A stretch of DNA of 64,000 nucleotides from Diogma glabrata (GCA_963693315.1 OY856187.1:114406437-114470436); one strand, 5' to 3'; shown: positions 23,701 to 36,180, counted from the stretch's first letter. Translations and numbers: made by a program. The notes: generated by a model not told the origin, from the sequence alone.

Positions 23701-24660
23701 GTTTGTGGACATAAACTTTATGTAGGAGTACATGGTACGTAGATTTTATAACCAAACCTTAGTCGCAACAAAAAAAACTATATGTGGGATCAAAAGTCAA
23801 AAATTAACAAACTTATTGGGAACCTTCTCCTTCATTGTATCCTAAATTTCATTAAACATACTGAAATAATATAATAATTAAGCCTTATGCCATGCTGGGA
23901 TTCATGTTTAGAATATGTAAGGCCTTCAGAGATGCTGCTATTCATTAATTCGATCACAATTAGAATACTTATCTATTATTTCGAACCCACTGTAACGACG
24001 GACTATTTCGAATTTTACTCTAAAACTTTACTCGAATATAAAGCCATTCTCCAATTATTATTTATTAAAAGTCAAGTGTTTGTCTGTAGTTGTAGAGGAA
24101 TATATTTTCTCGATTAAATAGAATTTTTCTTATTAAGATGGTGTATGGATGTTGTTGATTTGCATTCTTTTTTATTGAGATGATATGGGGTAGTTATGAA
24201 TTTGTGTGCGATGAAGAGTATAATAAAGAAAGAAACAAGATATGGAGAATTTTGCTAGTTATACTCGATCATTTGTTCGATCGAGGAAACTATATAATTT
24301 TAAATCAAAAGGATAAGTGCAATGATTATGTAAAAATAAATCAAAATACAAACATTATGTATTTTGAAATAAAATAAAAGGATCATTGTGTAATTTTTAA
24401 GTTCCAAGTTTTCAACTTATAAATTTGCAGATAAAAAATTGAAATTTTACAAGTGTAAATAAATTGTAGTATCAAACTTCATTGATATAGTTCTGTTCTT
24501 TTACAATATAATACAGTAACGCTGTTCTTTTACAATACAAAATAACTAAAGATCTATAATGTTGTTGGCTTACGAAAAAAACATTAAACTGTTTTTAAAT
24601 TTGGAAGTTGTGGATTGAAAAACACAAAATACTGATAAGTAATCCATAGATGCATTGAAA
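20721..24660. other. Unassigned DNA, possible further transposon debris
   Basis: 20720-21740 is GC-richer than its surroundings and probably continues the preceding relic. A plus-strand frame at 21026-21253 (FEPSVGALALKLILVPW part) is not recognised. A 95-codon frame at 22876-23163 (HTNDDINFCVYLNGRAQ part) has fairly balanced composition but no domain known to me. The rest is AT-rich with no feature. Confidence 0.35.
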
Positions 24661-24708
24661 AATTGGCTGTATTGGTGCATGATTAATTGGCTGTATTGGT
24701 ACATGATT
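24661..24708 (+). repeat. Two 24-bp tandem units next to an inverted-repeat element
   Basis: AATTGGCTGTATTGGTGCAT... occurs at 24661-24684 and 24685-24708, differing by one base (GTGCAT against GTACAT). It abuts the left end of the element at 24712. Confidence 0.8.
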
Positions 24709-24711
24709 GGT

Positions 24712-26209
24712 GGGGGAAGTGTTTGTTTTTTTAATTCATGATTTTTTCATACGTCCCATATGCGTTTTACAAAATGTATCCTTATGCACATTTTAAATAT
24801 TTTTCAGGCGTTTTTTGATTCTATGATGATTATAAATTAATTTTTTATTAGGGCCCTAATCGATTGAGTAAAAAATTACAAAACCACAATACTCCCCTTA
24901 AGAACACCTGGGTTTTTATATTTATTAGTGAAAAAAAGGAACAAGTATAAGATTGGAGAGACAATGAAGAAAGGTTTAATTTATTTACGAGTATGTCTGG
25001 TCTGGTCAAACAATACAAGAATCTGATCAGATATGTGCATTTCACCGCTATACATATGAAAAGTGCTGGCGCTCACAGAAACAATGCCAACACTCTGAAC
25101 ACAGATTAAAAAAAATCCATAAATCAATGAAACCGATAGGTCTAAGACATGTATCCTGTGAAATTTACAAAAAAATTAATAGGTCTGGATCAAACTTTCC
25201 CATAGGTGGTGTACTTTGTACAACCCACAGACAACTAATTGCAAAACAAATTTCAGAAAAAAAGTTAACCGCAGAAAGGCGACCGAATTTACATCAGATT
25301 AATCAAATGATGCAAGTGCACTTTATGAACCTTCTCCATCAGCTTTTGCTTACTCATGAACAAAAATTAGCAGCAAAAAATGTTTGATGGATACTGTGGC
25401 ACAAGTATTTTAAAATTTTATCTATTTTAAAATTTAAGTATTTTAAAATTTGAGACTTTTTTTTCATACTGAATCCAAACTATATATGTTTTTATGATTA
25501 TGATTAATTTAATATAGACATTAGAGAAATTTGGTAGTTGATAATATAACACTTTAGAATGGTTAAACATTTCCACTACTTTTAAATTTCTTATTAAATT
25601 TTCCTCAGGAAGAAGATCAAAATGAAGTTAACTTAATCCTCAAAAATATAAGTAAATTATAAGCTGAGAAAATATGAAATATAGAGTTTGGAGGTTCATC
25701 TACTCTGATCAATTAAATCCTAACGGCTTCAAAGTTTCGACTTTCTTTAATTCTATGCACCAATGTTTTATTTAAATTAGAACTTAATGAACACTAAATT
25801 AATGAATTATTTCATATCCACTATATATTTTATTTGTATGCCAAGTATATTTTAACGAAATAAAAATTAACTTTTACAAGTAATAATCTATTAGGGGCGC
25901 TGTTTATTTGTGGGAACTAATGATAAAACCAAAATTCCACAATAGAATTGGGACATTGGGATGCCACAGGTGGGTTTATTTCAATCGCTTATTAAAGAAA
26001 AAATGAAATGAAAGCAAAATAAAACCATCAAATAAAATAAATTTAAAAACCTTGATATATTATTTTTTCTTCTTTTTTCTTTAATTTATAATCATTATGA
26101 AATCAAAAATAGCCCGAAAAATATGTAAAATGTGCGGAAGGATACATTTTGTAAAACGCATATTGGACGTTTGAAAAAAAGTATGTATTAAAAAACAAAC
26201 ACTTTCTCC
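24712..26209. mobile_element. Element D: about 1.5 kb with 130-bp terminal inverted repeats
   Basis: Left end 24712-24845 and right end 26080-26209 are inverted copies: GTGTTTGTTTTTTTAATTCA, then GTCC.ATATGCGTTTTACAA and ATGTATCCTT..GCACATTT appear in the same order and spacing in the left arm and in the reverse of the right arm. No clear target duplication was identified, so the exact outer limits are uncertain. Between the arms is a plus-strand protein module (25079-25387) and about 690 bp of AT-rich DNA. The right arm also encodes a short frame with a C-x2-C pair (KICKMCGRIHFVK). Possibly a DNA transposon that carries or captured a gene fragment. Confidence 0.6.
25079..25387 (+). CDS. N-terminal Cys/His module of the same uncharacterised family as 1-690 (partial)
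   Basis: The frame is open upstream of the ATG at 25127 to at least 25040 (it includes KCWRSQKQCQHSEHRLKK), so that ATG is probably not the true start. It then reads GLRHVSCEIYKKI, FPIGGVLCTTHRQLIAKQI and ends with a helical tail before TGA at 25385-25387. From memory, N-termini of the unnamed insect/cnidarian proteins discussed for 1-690 have the order Cys...His, LR.VS..I..K, IP.G..LC..CR/HR, which fits here. Spaced Cys and His residues suggest a small zinc-binding fold. It sits between the inverted repeats of element D. The C-terminal blocks seen at 1-690 are absent, so this is a fragment or a short derivative. Function unknown. Confidence 0.4.
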   Translation, partial: KQCQHSEHRLKKIHKSMKPIGLRHVSCEIYKKINRSGSNFPIGGVLCTTHRQLIAKQISEKKLTAERRPNLHQINQMMQVHFMNLLHQLLLTHEQKLAAKNV

Positions 26210-26219
26210 ACGGGGTTTA

Positions 26220-26840
26220 AGCCTGGACCTTAAAATAAACAGTATGAAGTATAATTGCAGCTATGTCTTGAACCTTTTGACTGATGGCTTCTTGAGTTAT
26301 TGACCTTGAACTTTGACCTTTTTTTGAAAAATTATCAACTTTGAGACCGTGTAGCTCCTAAAGCCAAGAGTAACCCAAGTTGTTTTAAATTTTTCTAAGT
26401 ATTTTCATGTGTTGTGTAATTAATCAAATAGTTTTTGCTGTGGGTCACTAATGGGTTTAGTAGATATTTGGTCCGATAACAAGGCAAAAAAAACAACGAA
26501 AACATCATTTTCGAATGACCTTGGCCCTCAAAGCCATGAGTGAGCCACCAAATTATTTATGCTAACATCTACCTAGTATCAAGTAGAATCCATATTAAAA
26601 AAAATGTCATCGGTGACCCATGGTTTTATAAAGTAAAATGATCATATAATTTCTACAATTTACCGGTGATCTTAAACTTTGACCTCTATTCAAGGTCAAA
26701 CGCGCCACATTTAAGAGGTGATAAACTGCACTTTTTCTTATCACAGTATTAATAATACATCCTGAAAATTTTAGGGAAATCGAAGGTATCAACTATCACA
26801 GCCTCAAACAAAGTGTCCAACTTTAAAAACAATTACTCTT
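26220..26840. repeat. Probable dispersed repeat with TGACCTT motifs
   Basis: Contains TGACCTTGAACTTTGACCTT (26301-26320), ATGACCTTGGCC (26515-26526) and an inverted pair TTTGACCTctattcAAGGTCAAA (26678-26700). I infer that this is non-coding repeat sequence from its style. No second copy was found in the window. Confidence 0.3.
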
Positions 26841-29800
26841 AAGCGGACATACTCACCCTCTCTGTTTTCTATGATTGATATCCCTGCTAAGAATTTTAAT
26901 ATTCTTGACCATGCTTTTTTACAACCACGACCATAGAACCAATTATGGTAAAAGTAACCGTCCAGATTTTGCTAAGAACAGGTTTAACATGTTCTACAGC
27001 GCTTTCGAATTCAACATCAGCAGAAATGAATTTAAAAATAGAATTAAGAGTAGTTCAATTAAATTTTATTTTGTTATTGTTTTTAAATTTTAATTAAGAG
27101 TTACCAAATTATTTAAATTTTAATATGTATGTAGGTCAGATTACTTAAATTTTGTTGATCAATTGAATAAATAAATAAATAAGATTGCAAGGGGCCGCCC
27201 ACACGACAGGATCACTAATAGCTTTTTTAATGTGACATTCTTTCTAATGTTTTTTCAATTTAATTTACCTTAGATACTTTAGAACTAAAAAAAATAATAC
27301 ATTCATGATTTTACACATTCTTTATGAATCACAATTTGTTCGATACATGCTGCTGTCAAAATCGACGGTTTTCAGAACCGGTGGAAGACGGTAGAAGTGT
27401 ACGACTTTATCAAAGAATATGCCACGAGATGAATTATTGGCACCTCTTTTTTGTTTTGTTCTTGCAAGTTTTTAAAAAAAAAATCGGTCACCACCACCTC
27501 ATTTATGCCATCCAAATCTTCGCTGTACCGTGGACATCTTATGCGGTTGTGTTGTTTTTATATTTTATTTAATAACTTAAGATTGTTGTGACAGCCAATA
27601 CTCGGTTATGTATACATACACTTGGTCTAGAAAACCTCACACCTAAGTTTTTGAAGAAATAATAAGAGATCAATTCTCCAGACGCACCAATTCTAGAACT
27701 AAATGAAAATTGCTATAAATTGCTGCTAAAAATACTACTGTGCAGCGAAAGGTTGATTCTAGCACAATTCGCGAATGATCAAAAATCCGTAATCATTATA
27801 TGAAGCAAACTGAAAAGTATTCAGATGTGAGATCATATACCACACACTAAAAAAACATGTTCTATTTCCATTCGAAATGCAGTTGTCTCAACTTAATCGC
27901 GGGGGCAGATATGACGAATCGAATGAAGAAATTGATGCAACAACTGAACCGATAAAACGATGTAGTTGAGACAATCACACGTTAGGCATATGTAAAATTT
28001 ATATTTAGCTCAATCAATTTCAAATATTTATATTTTAAAATGAAAAATTTATGATATAAGGCCAAAGAAAATTTTTTTCATGGAAATAGTTATTAACTAT
28101 ATTCAACATACTATTATATTGGATGTTACATTTTATATTTGAAAAAAAACCTCATTCTGTTGTCAAAAAAATGTTAACGTGTAGTTTTCCTGATCGCGGT
28201 GAAATTGTTTGCAAGCATTTTTTGTTTGGTTGAATAAATAAACTTGTAACGACCGATAAAAGTCTATTAAATAGAAGTTATTTTTTAAAATCGAAACCAC
28301 ACAAACCTCACAATGTTCATGCTATAGATTCTACATTCGTTCAGTAATATCAAACAATTTAAGATTCGTTTCATTAATAACTTCTGCCTGGCTATGACGT
28401 TCCACTGTTACGCATAGTTTTATTGTTTTTTCTTTTTTCATTGCGAAACAAATATAGTTCTTCATGTTTTAAACAAAAACCAAAATAAAGTATATTGATC
28501 ATGCGCAGAAGCGTTGATGCTGAATTATTTTAAGGGTACTTCATATTATGAGTTTTGACTGTTACATGTTTGCAATATCAATAATTTTAAATTTAATTAA
28601 ATTTTGAAGGAATTTTTGTCTCGTTTGTTTGGTAAGATTTAACTGGTTTTCTCTTCCTCTTTTAATTGTTTTATTTATAGACACTGTAGAATTTCAATGT
28701 ATGAGTAAATTTTTTTTGCTGTTTGATTAATGAGAAGCCACAAGACAGAGATAGATAGAAAGTCTTTTCCTAAATAAAGTCGACGAGTAAATTGACATCG
28801 AATTATAAAGTCAGTTAAGTTTTAACTCTAAAAGAAATATTTTGGCGGATATTTTGGATAATATTTTTGTAATTAAGGATTTCGTACGTGTTTGTTTGGA
28901 TACCAAAGGAAGCCACGGAACATCAATTCAAGATTTAAGTTGAGTTTTTTTTATTATACATTTTTTTACATTTCTTTACTTATTTCTGTCATTGACAGAT
29001 TCGTTTTTTTTATATTATGAATTTAAAAACGAAGTTAGACGAGTAACATCCAACCCGTTGCTATAGCAAAAGTATCAATATTGTTTCTAATTTTCTTCAA
29101 TTTCAATATTTACTGGAAAATCCTAAAAAACTTCGGGTGCCCTCAAAATTCTGTCGCATTGGATAGTTTTACCATCACTGACCTTAATCATCTAATTTTC
29201 AATAGTTTTTACTAATTTTCGCACAGCTACAAACATTCTGTTTACAGATTTGAAAGGGTAGTTTTTTCAAATTTCCAGATAGATTGCATGACTTCATCAA
29301 CTTTAAATTCTTCTGAAGTAAATATATAATGTAAACATGATTTTAAATTGTTATGAGTTTGCTTTTGTCAAACATATAAAAACACTAATTTCCATTATAT
29401 ATTATACATATGGTACAAATGTAGCCCCACAGCAATCAATTTTTTAATTATCATTACATTAAGCAAACCTCTCATTTAAACAGAAAACACATCATGTAAA
29501 CGTTTCTGATGAAACTAGGATATTATTTAGCATAATACCATAACAAACAACATATAACCTAAAGCAACAGAAAATTTCTAAAAATCATAATAATAAATTA
29601 TTATGCTTGTTTCATAATTCATTATCTAAACAGAACTAACTTTAATCACTCGTAAACATTTACATCTATCAATAGTATGCAATAACCATGGCATGAAATA
29701 TTAAGAATTTAATGGTCTATGAGTATATACATACGTACGAGTAATTTTGTAGAGTTTATTGTTCGTTCATATAAACAAAATTTAAAACAAAAATTTGAAA

Positions 29801-30500
29801 ATTTCATTTAATAATGATTTAAAATTTTGTCGAAACTTCTTAGCTAACTCTTCAAGCCCACACCATTTTTTATTTGTAATTTTATTATATGTATAGCCTA
29901 ATTGATTTATTCCGTTTATTGTTATAAATTCTACAAAAGAAAAGCAAATATGTTTGTAAATTCTTGGTAAAAAGTTTTGTTTTTGGAAAACAACAAGCCA
30001 ACAACAACACTAAAAACAATGAATTTTCAATATTTTCTTGAGACGACAGGATGAAATTCAATCTTTTCAATAAAAACATTTTTTTTAGAATTTTATTATT
30101 CCAGCCAGATGAATAAAAAATCTTGAATATATCACTTAAGGGGTTGTTCAGGAAAATAAAAACAAAAGATTAACGCACAAAGGCAAGAAACAAAAACAAA
30201 TGGTGAGAAAGAAAATGGTTTTATTATTCTGTTAATGTAAATTTTAAATTTATGTAAAGAAGTTATAGTTTTTATGCATATTAATAGTAAGTGATTTATA
30301 TGAAAGTCTGTAGTCATGCAAATTTTGATGCGTTGTCGAATGTTTTTATTCCATTGATAAGGTTGTGAGAAAAGTAATGATGGATAAATAAATCTGGTAA
30401 GTGGTAAGCACTTCAAACTTTAAAGTAAGGGGTATTTTGATGTAATCATTGTTCGACCGCCAATTTTGTATTCTGTTGTTATTTTAAATAAAAATTATTC
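26841..30500. other. Unassigned AT-rich DNA
   Basis: A short AATA microsatellite lies at 27165-27182. A segment at 27386-27480 resembles 35490-35575 (shared blocks GACGGT, AATATGC.AC, ATTGGCA.CT and TTTTTGTTTT), so it is probably a piece of one old repeat. No gene is supported; frames at 29885-30416 on the minus strand are of chance type. Confidence 0.4.
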
Positions 30501-30502
30501 AA

Positions 30503-32233
30503 AAAATATGGAGGGGCTGAAATCTCACAGCTCTGAGATATCAAGACTTCGGTCTGGGTTAAGGATTTTGATATAGTTTTCGGCAAAAAACTTTTATGAG
30601 GACATGGTTTTTAGTTTTGAGCAGCGATGTATATCAAACATAACTTTTGTTAAAGTACAAGTATTTTTTTATCTCTGTTTAGAAATTTATTACAAAACGT
30701 TAGTACATCACAACACAAACATCAATACGCTGTCGGAAAATTATAACAGATCATAAATTAACATAATTTAGAAAAGATTATTCAATCAGCAAACTACTCA
30801 AAACCTCTCCATTTAGCGTTTCGAGAAAATATTTCAAAATCACAAATTCATATTTCTTTGAAAATTCCAAAAATATTGTAAAAATTAAATAAAAATCAAA
30901 AATTCAAACTTTTTTCAAACAAAATTCAAAAAATATTTCAAAAATCATTACAAAATCAAAGATTAAAACTTTTTTCAAAAACTCTAAAAATATTGCATTA
31001 ATTATAAGAAAATCAAAATTTTTAACTTTTTTCAAAATTATAGTAAAATCAAAAATTTAAAGTTTTTCAAAATTCTAAAAATATTCCAAAAATTCTTACA
31101 AAATCAAAAATTGAAACTTTTTTCAAAATTCTAAAAATATACATATATAAAATTCACAAATTCGATTTTTTTTTTTTCAAAATTCTAAAAATATTCCAAA
31201 AATTGGAATAAAATCCAAAATTTAAACTTTTTCTAAATTTTAATAATATTCCAAAAATTCTTAAAAATTTAAACTTTTTCCAAAAATTCTAAAAATTATA
31301 ATAAAATCAAAAATTTAAATTTTTTCAAAATTCTAAAAATATTCCAAAAATTCTTACAAAATCAAAAATTGAAACTTTTCCAATATCCCAAAAATATATT
31401 CAAAAACTATAACAAATTCAAAAATTTCCATGTTCAATTATATTTACGTAAACAAACAGCTAAATTTTTTTTCCAAAAACTTATCTAAAAAAATAAATGA
31501 ATCATTTTCTTGACACACTTGACAACATTTTTTGGACAAAACTATAATGCCATAATTCTCAATTTAATAATAATAAAAAAAATTGCGTATCAAACAAATG
31601 AATTTTATTTTTTTCCAAAAAATTGGGTGGAAAAAAATAAAAACCTTTCTTCTGACACACTTGACAAGATTTTTTTGACAAACTTATAATGCTATAATTC
31701 TCAATTATAATAATAAAAAAATTCATATCAAACAAATAATTAATTTCATTTTTTCCAAAAAACTGTGTAAAAAAATAAATAAAAATCTTTCTTTTGACAC
31801 ACTTGACAACATTTTGTTGACAAACTTATAATGCAATAATCTAGATTTTGATCTCACATACCAATCCCGACCATCAAGATTTCTCCAAAATCAATGTTCC
31901 TACTCGTAATCACTTAATAAGCAAAAAATATGCAAATTTCCTTGTTTTGACACACTTGACGATTTTTTTGACACACTTCCGGTACAGTTCACATCGTCCT
32001 TTCTGCTCTTCCCATTGAGTAAAACTATTTTAGAAAAAAATTTTTGAAATCCGTCCAGCGTTTTTTTAGATTTCGTAGGTTGTGACGGACGGACGGCCGA
32101 CAGACAGACATACATTTTTTTGCTTTTTTAGTATCAGTAGGTCCTAAAGCGTCGAGAAATGCCAAAAAAGTGGGGGTAAGAATTTCACTTTGAGCTCATG
32201 AATGTAATACTTAGGTCTTTCAGACCGAAGTAA
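30503..32233 (-). mobile_element. Tandem-repeat element family A, copy 2 (inverted)
   Basis: Reverse complement of the organisation at 16818 and 45858. From 32233 downward: ACTTCGGTCTGAAAGACC hairpin, TGTCTGTC block, GTCAAGTGTGTCAAAA repeats (31500-31990), about 55-60 bp unit array (30850-31440), then CAGACCGAAGTCTTGATATC and TCAGAGCTGTGAGAT (30524-30545) followed by CAGCCCCTCCATA. This extra 3' part is shared with copy 3 but absent from copy 1. The frame at 31900-32115 is repeat-derived and not a gene. Confidence 0.75.
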
Positions 32234-32239
32234 TACACC

Positions 32240-33188
32240 ACCTACCCTAGGTAGTATTTTGTTATATATAATATTTTTGTGGGAAGTAAGAAAAATTCTT
32301 GAATCTTGATGCACATAAAGTTTTATAAGTGATTGATGATTTAGTTAGCCAGATGAAGTATGGTAATTTAGTTTTTGTTTTGCTATAAAATATAAGGCAC
32401 ATATTATATATCGGTATTTTCGTGTTTTGTTCATTAGCATCTTGTCGTTTTGATATTTTTTTTTCTTAAAATTGAATTTACTGAACTTCTGTTTAACAAA
32501 AACATATTACTAAAAACATTTCCTAACAAGTATGGCTTAGTTCTAGTCTAGTTGTAGATTGGACGTTGAAATAAATATTTTCATCACTCTCTTCTTCTTC
32601 TAGTGCTTACTTGCATAAATGGTTTGACGTTTAAACCTCTACCGCCAACGAATGCCAGCTGGTTGATTTAGGACACTTTTAAATCATTGACTGATATTAG
32701 GATCTTTCAATACCATCAAGCCATCTAATTCGACTAGAAATAGGAAGAAATGGGATCTGTTTGTTATTGATTCCCATTTTAAAATCGTTTCATCTCAATT
32801 CTATCGTCTGTAAGTTTTTATTGTATTTTTGTAACGTGTTTTATTATAATATATGTACTTGATGAAATTGCCTCGGCAATATAAGAAAAATTGTCGAAAA
32901 AAGGGGAGGATAATTATCAACAATCAACAGATTTAAATTTCATTTGCAAGTTAAAGATGTAAGAATAGATTAGTAGTATAGCTGAATAGTTAGTTATTTT
33001 CGCTTAATTTGATGACTTTCAAATAATGTTTCATGGCCTTTAGAATTAAATGATGATGAATTTACTAATTTTTTTTGATTTTTCAAGTCTCTTTTATACT
33101 TCCTAAACATAATGAACTATTTAACGTTTACTTTGGTTTGCGTAAAACATTACTTTTTAGACCTCTAAAGCCTTACGACCTCTATTAA
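32240..33188. other. Unassigned AT-rich DNA
   Basis: No gene, repeat or element boundary was recognised here. Confidence 0.4.
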
Positions 33189-33293
33189 TTTACGCCATCT
33201 ATTTGTTATTTTACGCCCTGTTGTTATTACTTTACGCCCTGTGTTTGTTCCTTTACGACCTATGTTGGTTACTTTACGCCCTCTTGCAGGAAG
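33189..33293 (+). repeat. 21-bp-period minisatellite, five units
   Basis: TTTACG starts at 33189, 33210, 33231, 33252 and 33273, an exact 21-base period. Unit core TTTACGCCCT followed by a variable G/T-rich 11 bases. A degenerate sixth start (CTTACGACCTCTA) precedes it at 33172. Because 21 is a multiple of three, one plus-strand frame is open across the array (FTPCCYY-like heptads), but no gene context supports translation. Confidence 0.85.
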
Positions 33294-34900
33294 TATAAAA
33301 ATTTTTGTATGTACCACAGGTGTAAATTTAACTTCAGTCCTGGCGAGTTGTTGCCCTCGAGTAACGTCTCGGAATGAAATATATAACTTTACACCCTTGA
33401 TACATAAATAAATATTTTACTTTCACGTTTTAAACACAGGTCAAGGATTAATAATATATGTGTGCAATAAATTGATTTACAAATAATTTGTGGACATGAT
33501 GCTGATGACAAACATTTTGTTTATATATTCTACAATAATTAACGTTCTGTTAATTTTTTTTTTATCAATGATAGAATTTCTATGTAATTATTTTTATTAC
33601 TGCTAAATATTATCTTCAAATTTTATTCAAACTGTGATTATTTTTTTAACATTACACTAAACTAAACTTATTTGTTTTATTAATCTTTTACTAAAAGTTT
33701 GAGACCAAAAGATTTTCAAATAAGACAAAAGATTAAATTATAAAGTCACCACATAGCACCCCCCCCCCCCCCACACCAGTGCTTCGTCAGAAGAAAAAGA
33801 AAAACTATAAGGCTTACCAGTTTAATAAGTGGGAACTATAAAAAATATAGAGAGAATATGAGCATCACTGCCAATTTAACCACAGCTAGGAAACAGAATT
33901 ACGACAATTTCCGACGACGACGAAAGCACAGAAACTCAAAATATCCTACAAAGAGGTAATATTTTGTTTATAATTTTCAAAACGATTATTTTAACTTAAT
34001 AAATTTTGGAGTGTTTTGATTATCCTTCCAGGTCTAGAAACTGGTTGATTGGGTATAATAATAACAGAAGATTGATTATTAAATGTTACTTTCTTTGATT
34101 CAAACCAGTCGCATATGTTTGTTTTAGATTCGCAAAAAAATTAAGAAACTTGGGATTCATAAAAGTATGATTGTTTTGGTTGCTGCTTTTCGAAAATTCA
34201 GAAAACCGTTACGATTTAATAATTATCGGTTGAATATGGTTGATTCACGAATGTTGCTTTGACGAGGGAACTGGGGAATGTTGCTTTGGCGAGGGTGTTG
34301 TTCATCTGGATGTTATTCAAATTTTCATAAAAACATGGTTTATGAGGATCAATAGAAGTTTAAGTTGCTTTGTCTTTAACTTCTATATAGTTTTCTATAA
34401 AGTTTTTACTAATGCGACTTAAAACTTTGAAAGAACTAGTGTAAGGAGATTGGAATGATATACCTACAACGTCGGTTCATAAAGTATATGTGAGCAAGTA
34501 ATGTGTGCTGATGCTTGAGCTGTATTTCATCAATATGTTTCCTCCACTTCTTGACGAATTCAGTTTGGGGAACAAATTAATTTGTAGAAGAATCAAGAGA
34601 ATGTCCCAATATCCTTATTGAGCTCCCTGAAGCTGGTTGAAGTTCTTCGCTGAAGCAGATTCTTAAAGCTAAAAGTAGTATGTAGAATTTTTGTGTAGTC
34701 TGGACGAGCGGTTGTTTGATGTCATCTTTCTACCATACGGCATTTTATATTATAAGATGTTGTACTGAATCTGTTGAAACCTAATAGATTGGACAGTTCA
34801 GTGAAGAGTTGGAATTTGATTTGGGTTCCTGGACCAGTAACAATTGATTCTGTACCACGAAATTTCGAAATTCAAGAGTTGTATTCAGCGAATGCGACTG
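33294..34900. other. Unassigned DNA with a C14 run
   Basis: A run of 14 cytosines at 33759-33772 stands out in otherwise AT-rich DNA. From about 34440 the composition resembles degraded retrotransposon sequence, with a minus-strand MPYGRK-like trace near 34735 that may be displaced gypsy reverse transcriptase. Confidence 0.35.
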
Positions 34901-34902
34901 TT

Positions 34903-35160
34903 CTAGCAGGGATGTGTGGATCTGGTTTCGCCACCTTGTATAACGATACGCGTTATCGCAATATCGTTGGTTTTCAAAAAATGTCGATCGAAGTTAATCA
35001 TGCCTAAGAATCGTTTAAACTGTTTAACATTTATAAGACGCCCAAAATATTTGATGACTTGAACACGTTCACGATCTGGGAGTATACAGTGTTCAGACAC
35101 CAAATGGCCCAAAAATTTAATATCATATTCAGCAAATACGCATTTATCTGGACTAGAAAT
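34903..35160 (-). pseudogene. Ty3/gypsy reverse transcriptase fragment
   Basis: The minus-strand frame reads SPDKCVFAEYDIKFLGHLVS, then ILPDRERVQVIKYF and KQFKRFLGMINFDRHFL. This is the segment just after the active site in Ty3/gypsy reverse transcriptases (KC.F....V.FLGH.VS..GI.PD..KV..I..F..P.......FLG..NFYR.F). The frame is open upstream of the listed start because TTG, not ATG, begins the conventional frame. The residue after NF is Asp instead of the usual Tyr, and no other gypsy domains lie in order around it. A fossil scrap. Confidence 0.75.
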
Positions 35161-35870
35161 CGCCCAGTGGCCGAAATTCGGCCATTATAAATAGAAATTG
35201 CAAAAAGACTTCCCAACATTTTCCCGTATGGAGGGATCAGTTTTTACTATTTTGAAAATTTTTTTTATTTATTGACATATGAGTTAACGTGAGATATCAC
35301 ATACCACTGGCAATAGCAGTGAGATATCACTAGCCAAAGGGGTGGTGGCGGATGAACTGTATTCGGTCAACGGTAGCCCCCTCAATCTTAGCTGTGAAAT
35401 AATCCTTGATGATGAGACGCTATTGCTTCCTTGAAGAAACTAGCCTTCATATACCTATGTGTGGACTTTAACCTTCGAGAAAGACGGTGCATCACAGGAT
35501 CAAGGAATATGCAACCGGCTGAATCATTGGCATCTACATTTTTGTTTTGATTCAGCAAATTTTTGTAAACATTTGCTATTGACCTTTTGATTTACTTTCA
35601 TCTTCTCTATTCTATCATAAAATAGTGGCCTATGTCATATTGTGTCAGTGATAGGATTTTTTGTTTAGTTATCCTTTCTTTAACAAAAAATATAAACAAA
35701 CAAAAAAGTTGTTGTGGGACCTTGGTCTTAAAAGGTTTTTATGTGTTACTGTGACACATATTGTAAATCCTACTACACAACACATTTTATTAAAAAAAAA
35801 CTAAATAGCTATACAACACATTATTTGAGAGTTTAATTAATTGATATAATTGATTTTGAATTGTCTACTT

Positions 35871-36180
35871 ATCTACTACTTAAGACCTTTCCAACGATAT
35901 ACATATTGCCACACTTTTGATGGAGCAAATATTTTAAAATTGTACGGCAAAAATATTGCTTGCGTATTTATGTATAGATATAGATTGATTTTGAATTGTG
36001 AAACAAATAACTTGAAAAAAAAAAAAACAAAATAACCGAACTAAAAACTCAAACAAATACGCCTATGACATTTTTGCAATTTGCAAAAATCGTCAAAATT
36101 TAAAAAGAGGAATCTTTCGGCATATCTACTACTCAAGGCCTTTCCAACGATGTACATATTGCCACACTTTTGATGGGACA
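35871..36180 (+). repeat. Direct repeat of about 55 bp, spacing about 252 bp
   Basis: ATCTACTACTTAAGACCTTT continuing into CCAACGATATACATATTGCC (35871-35925) recurs at 36123-36178 with a few changes (CTCAAGGCC, GATGTACAT). A TTGATTTTGAATTGT motif is also doubled (35849 and 35985). Probably part of an internally repeated non-coding element. Confidence 0.7.
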
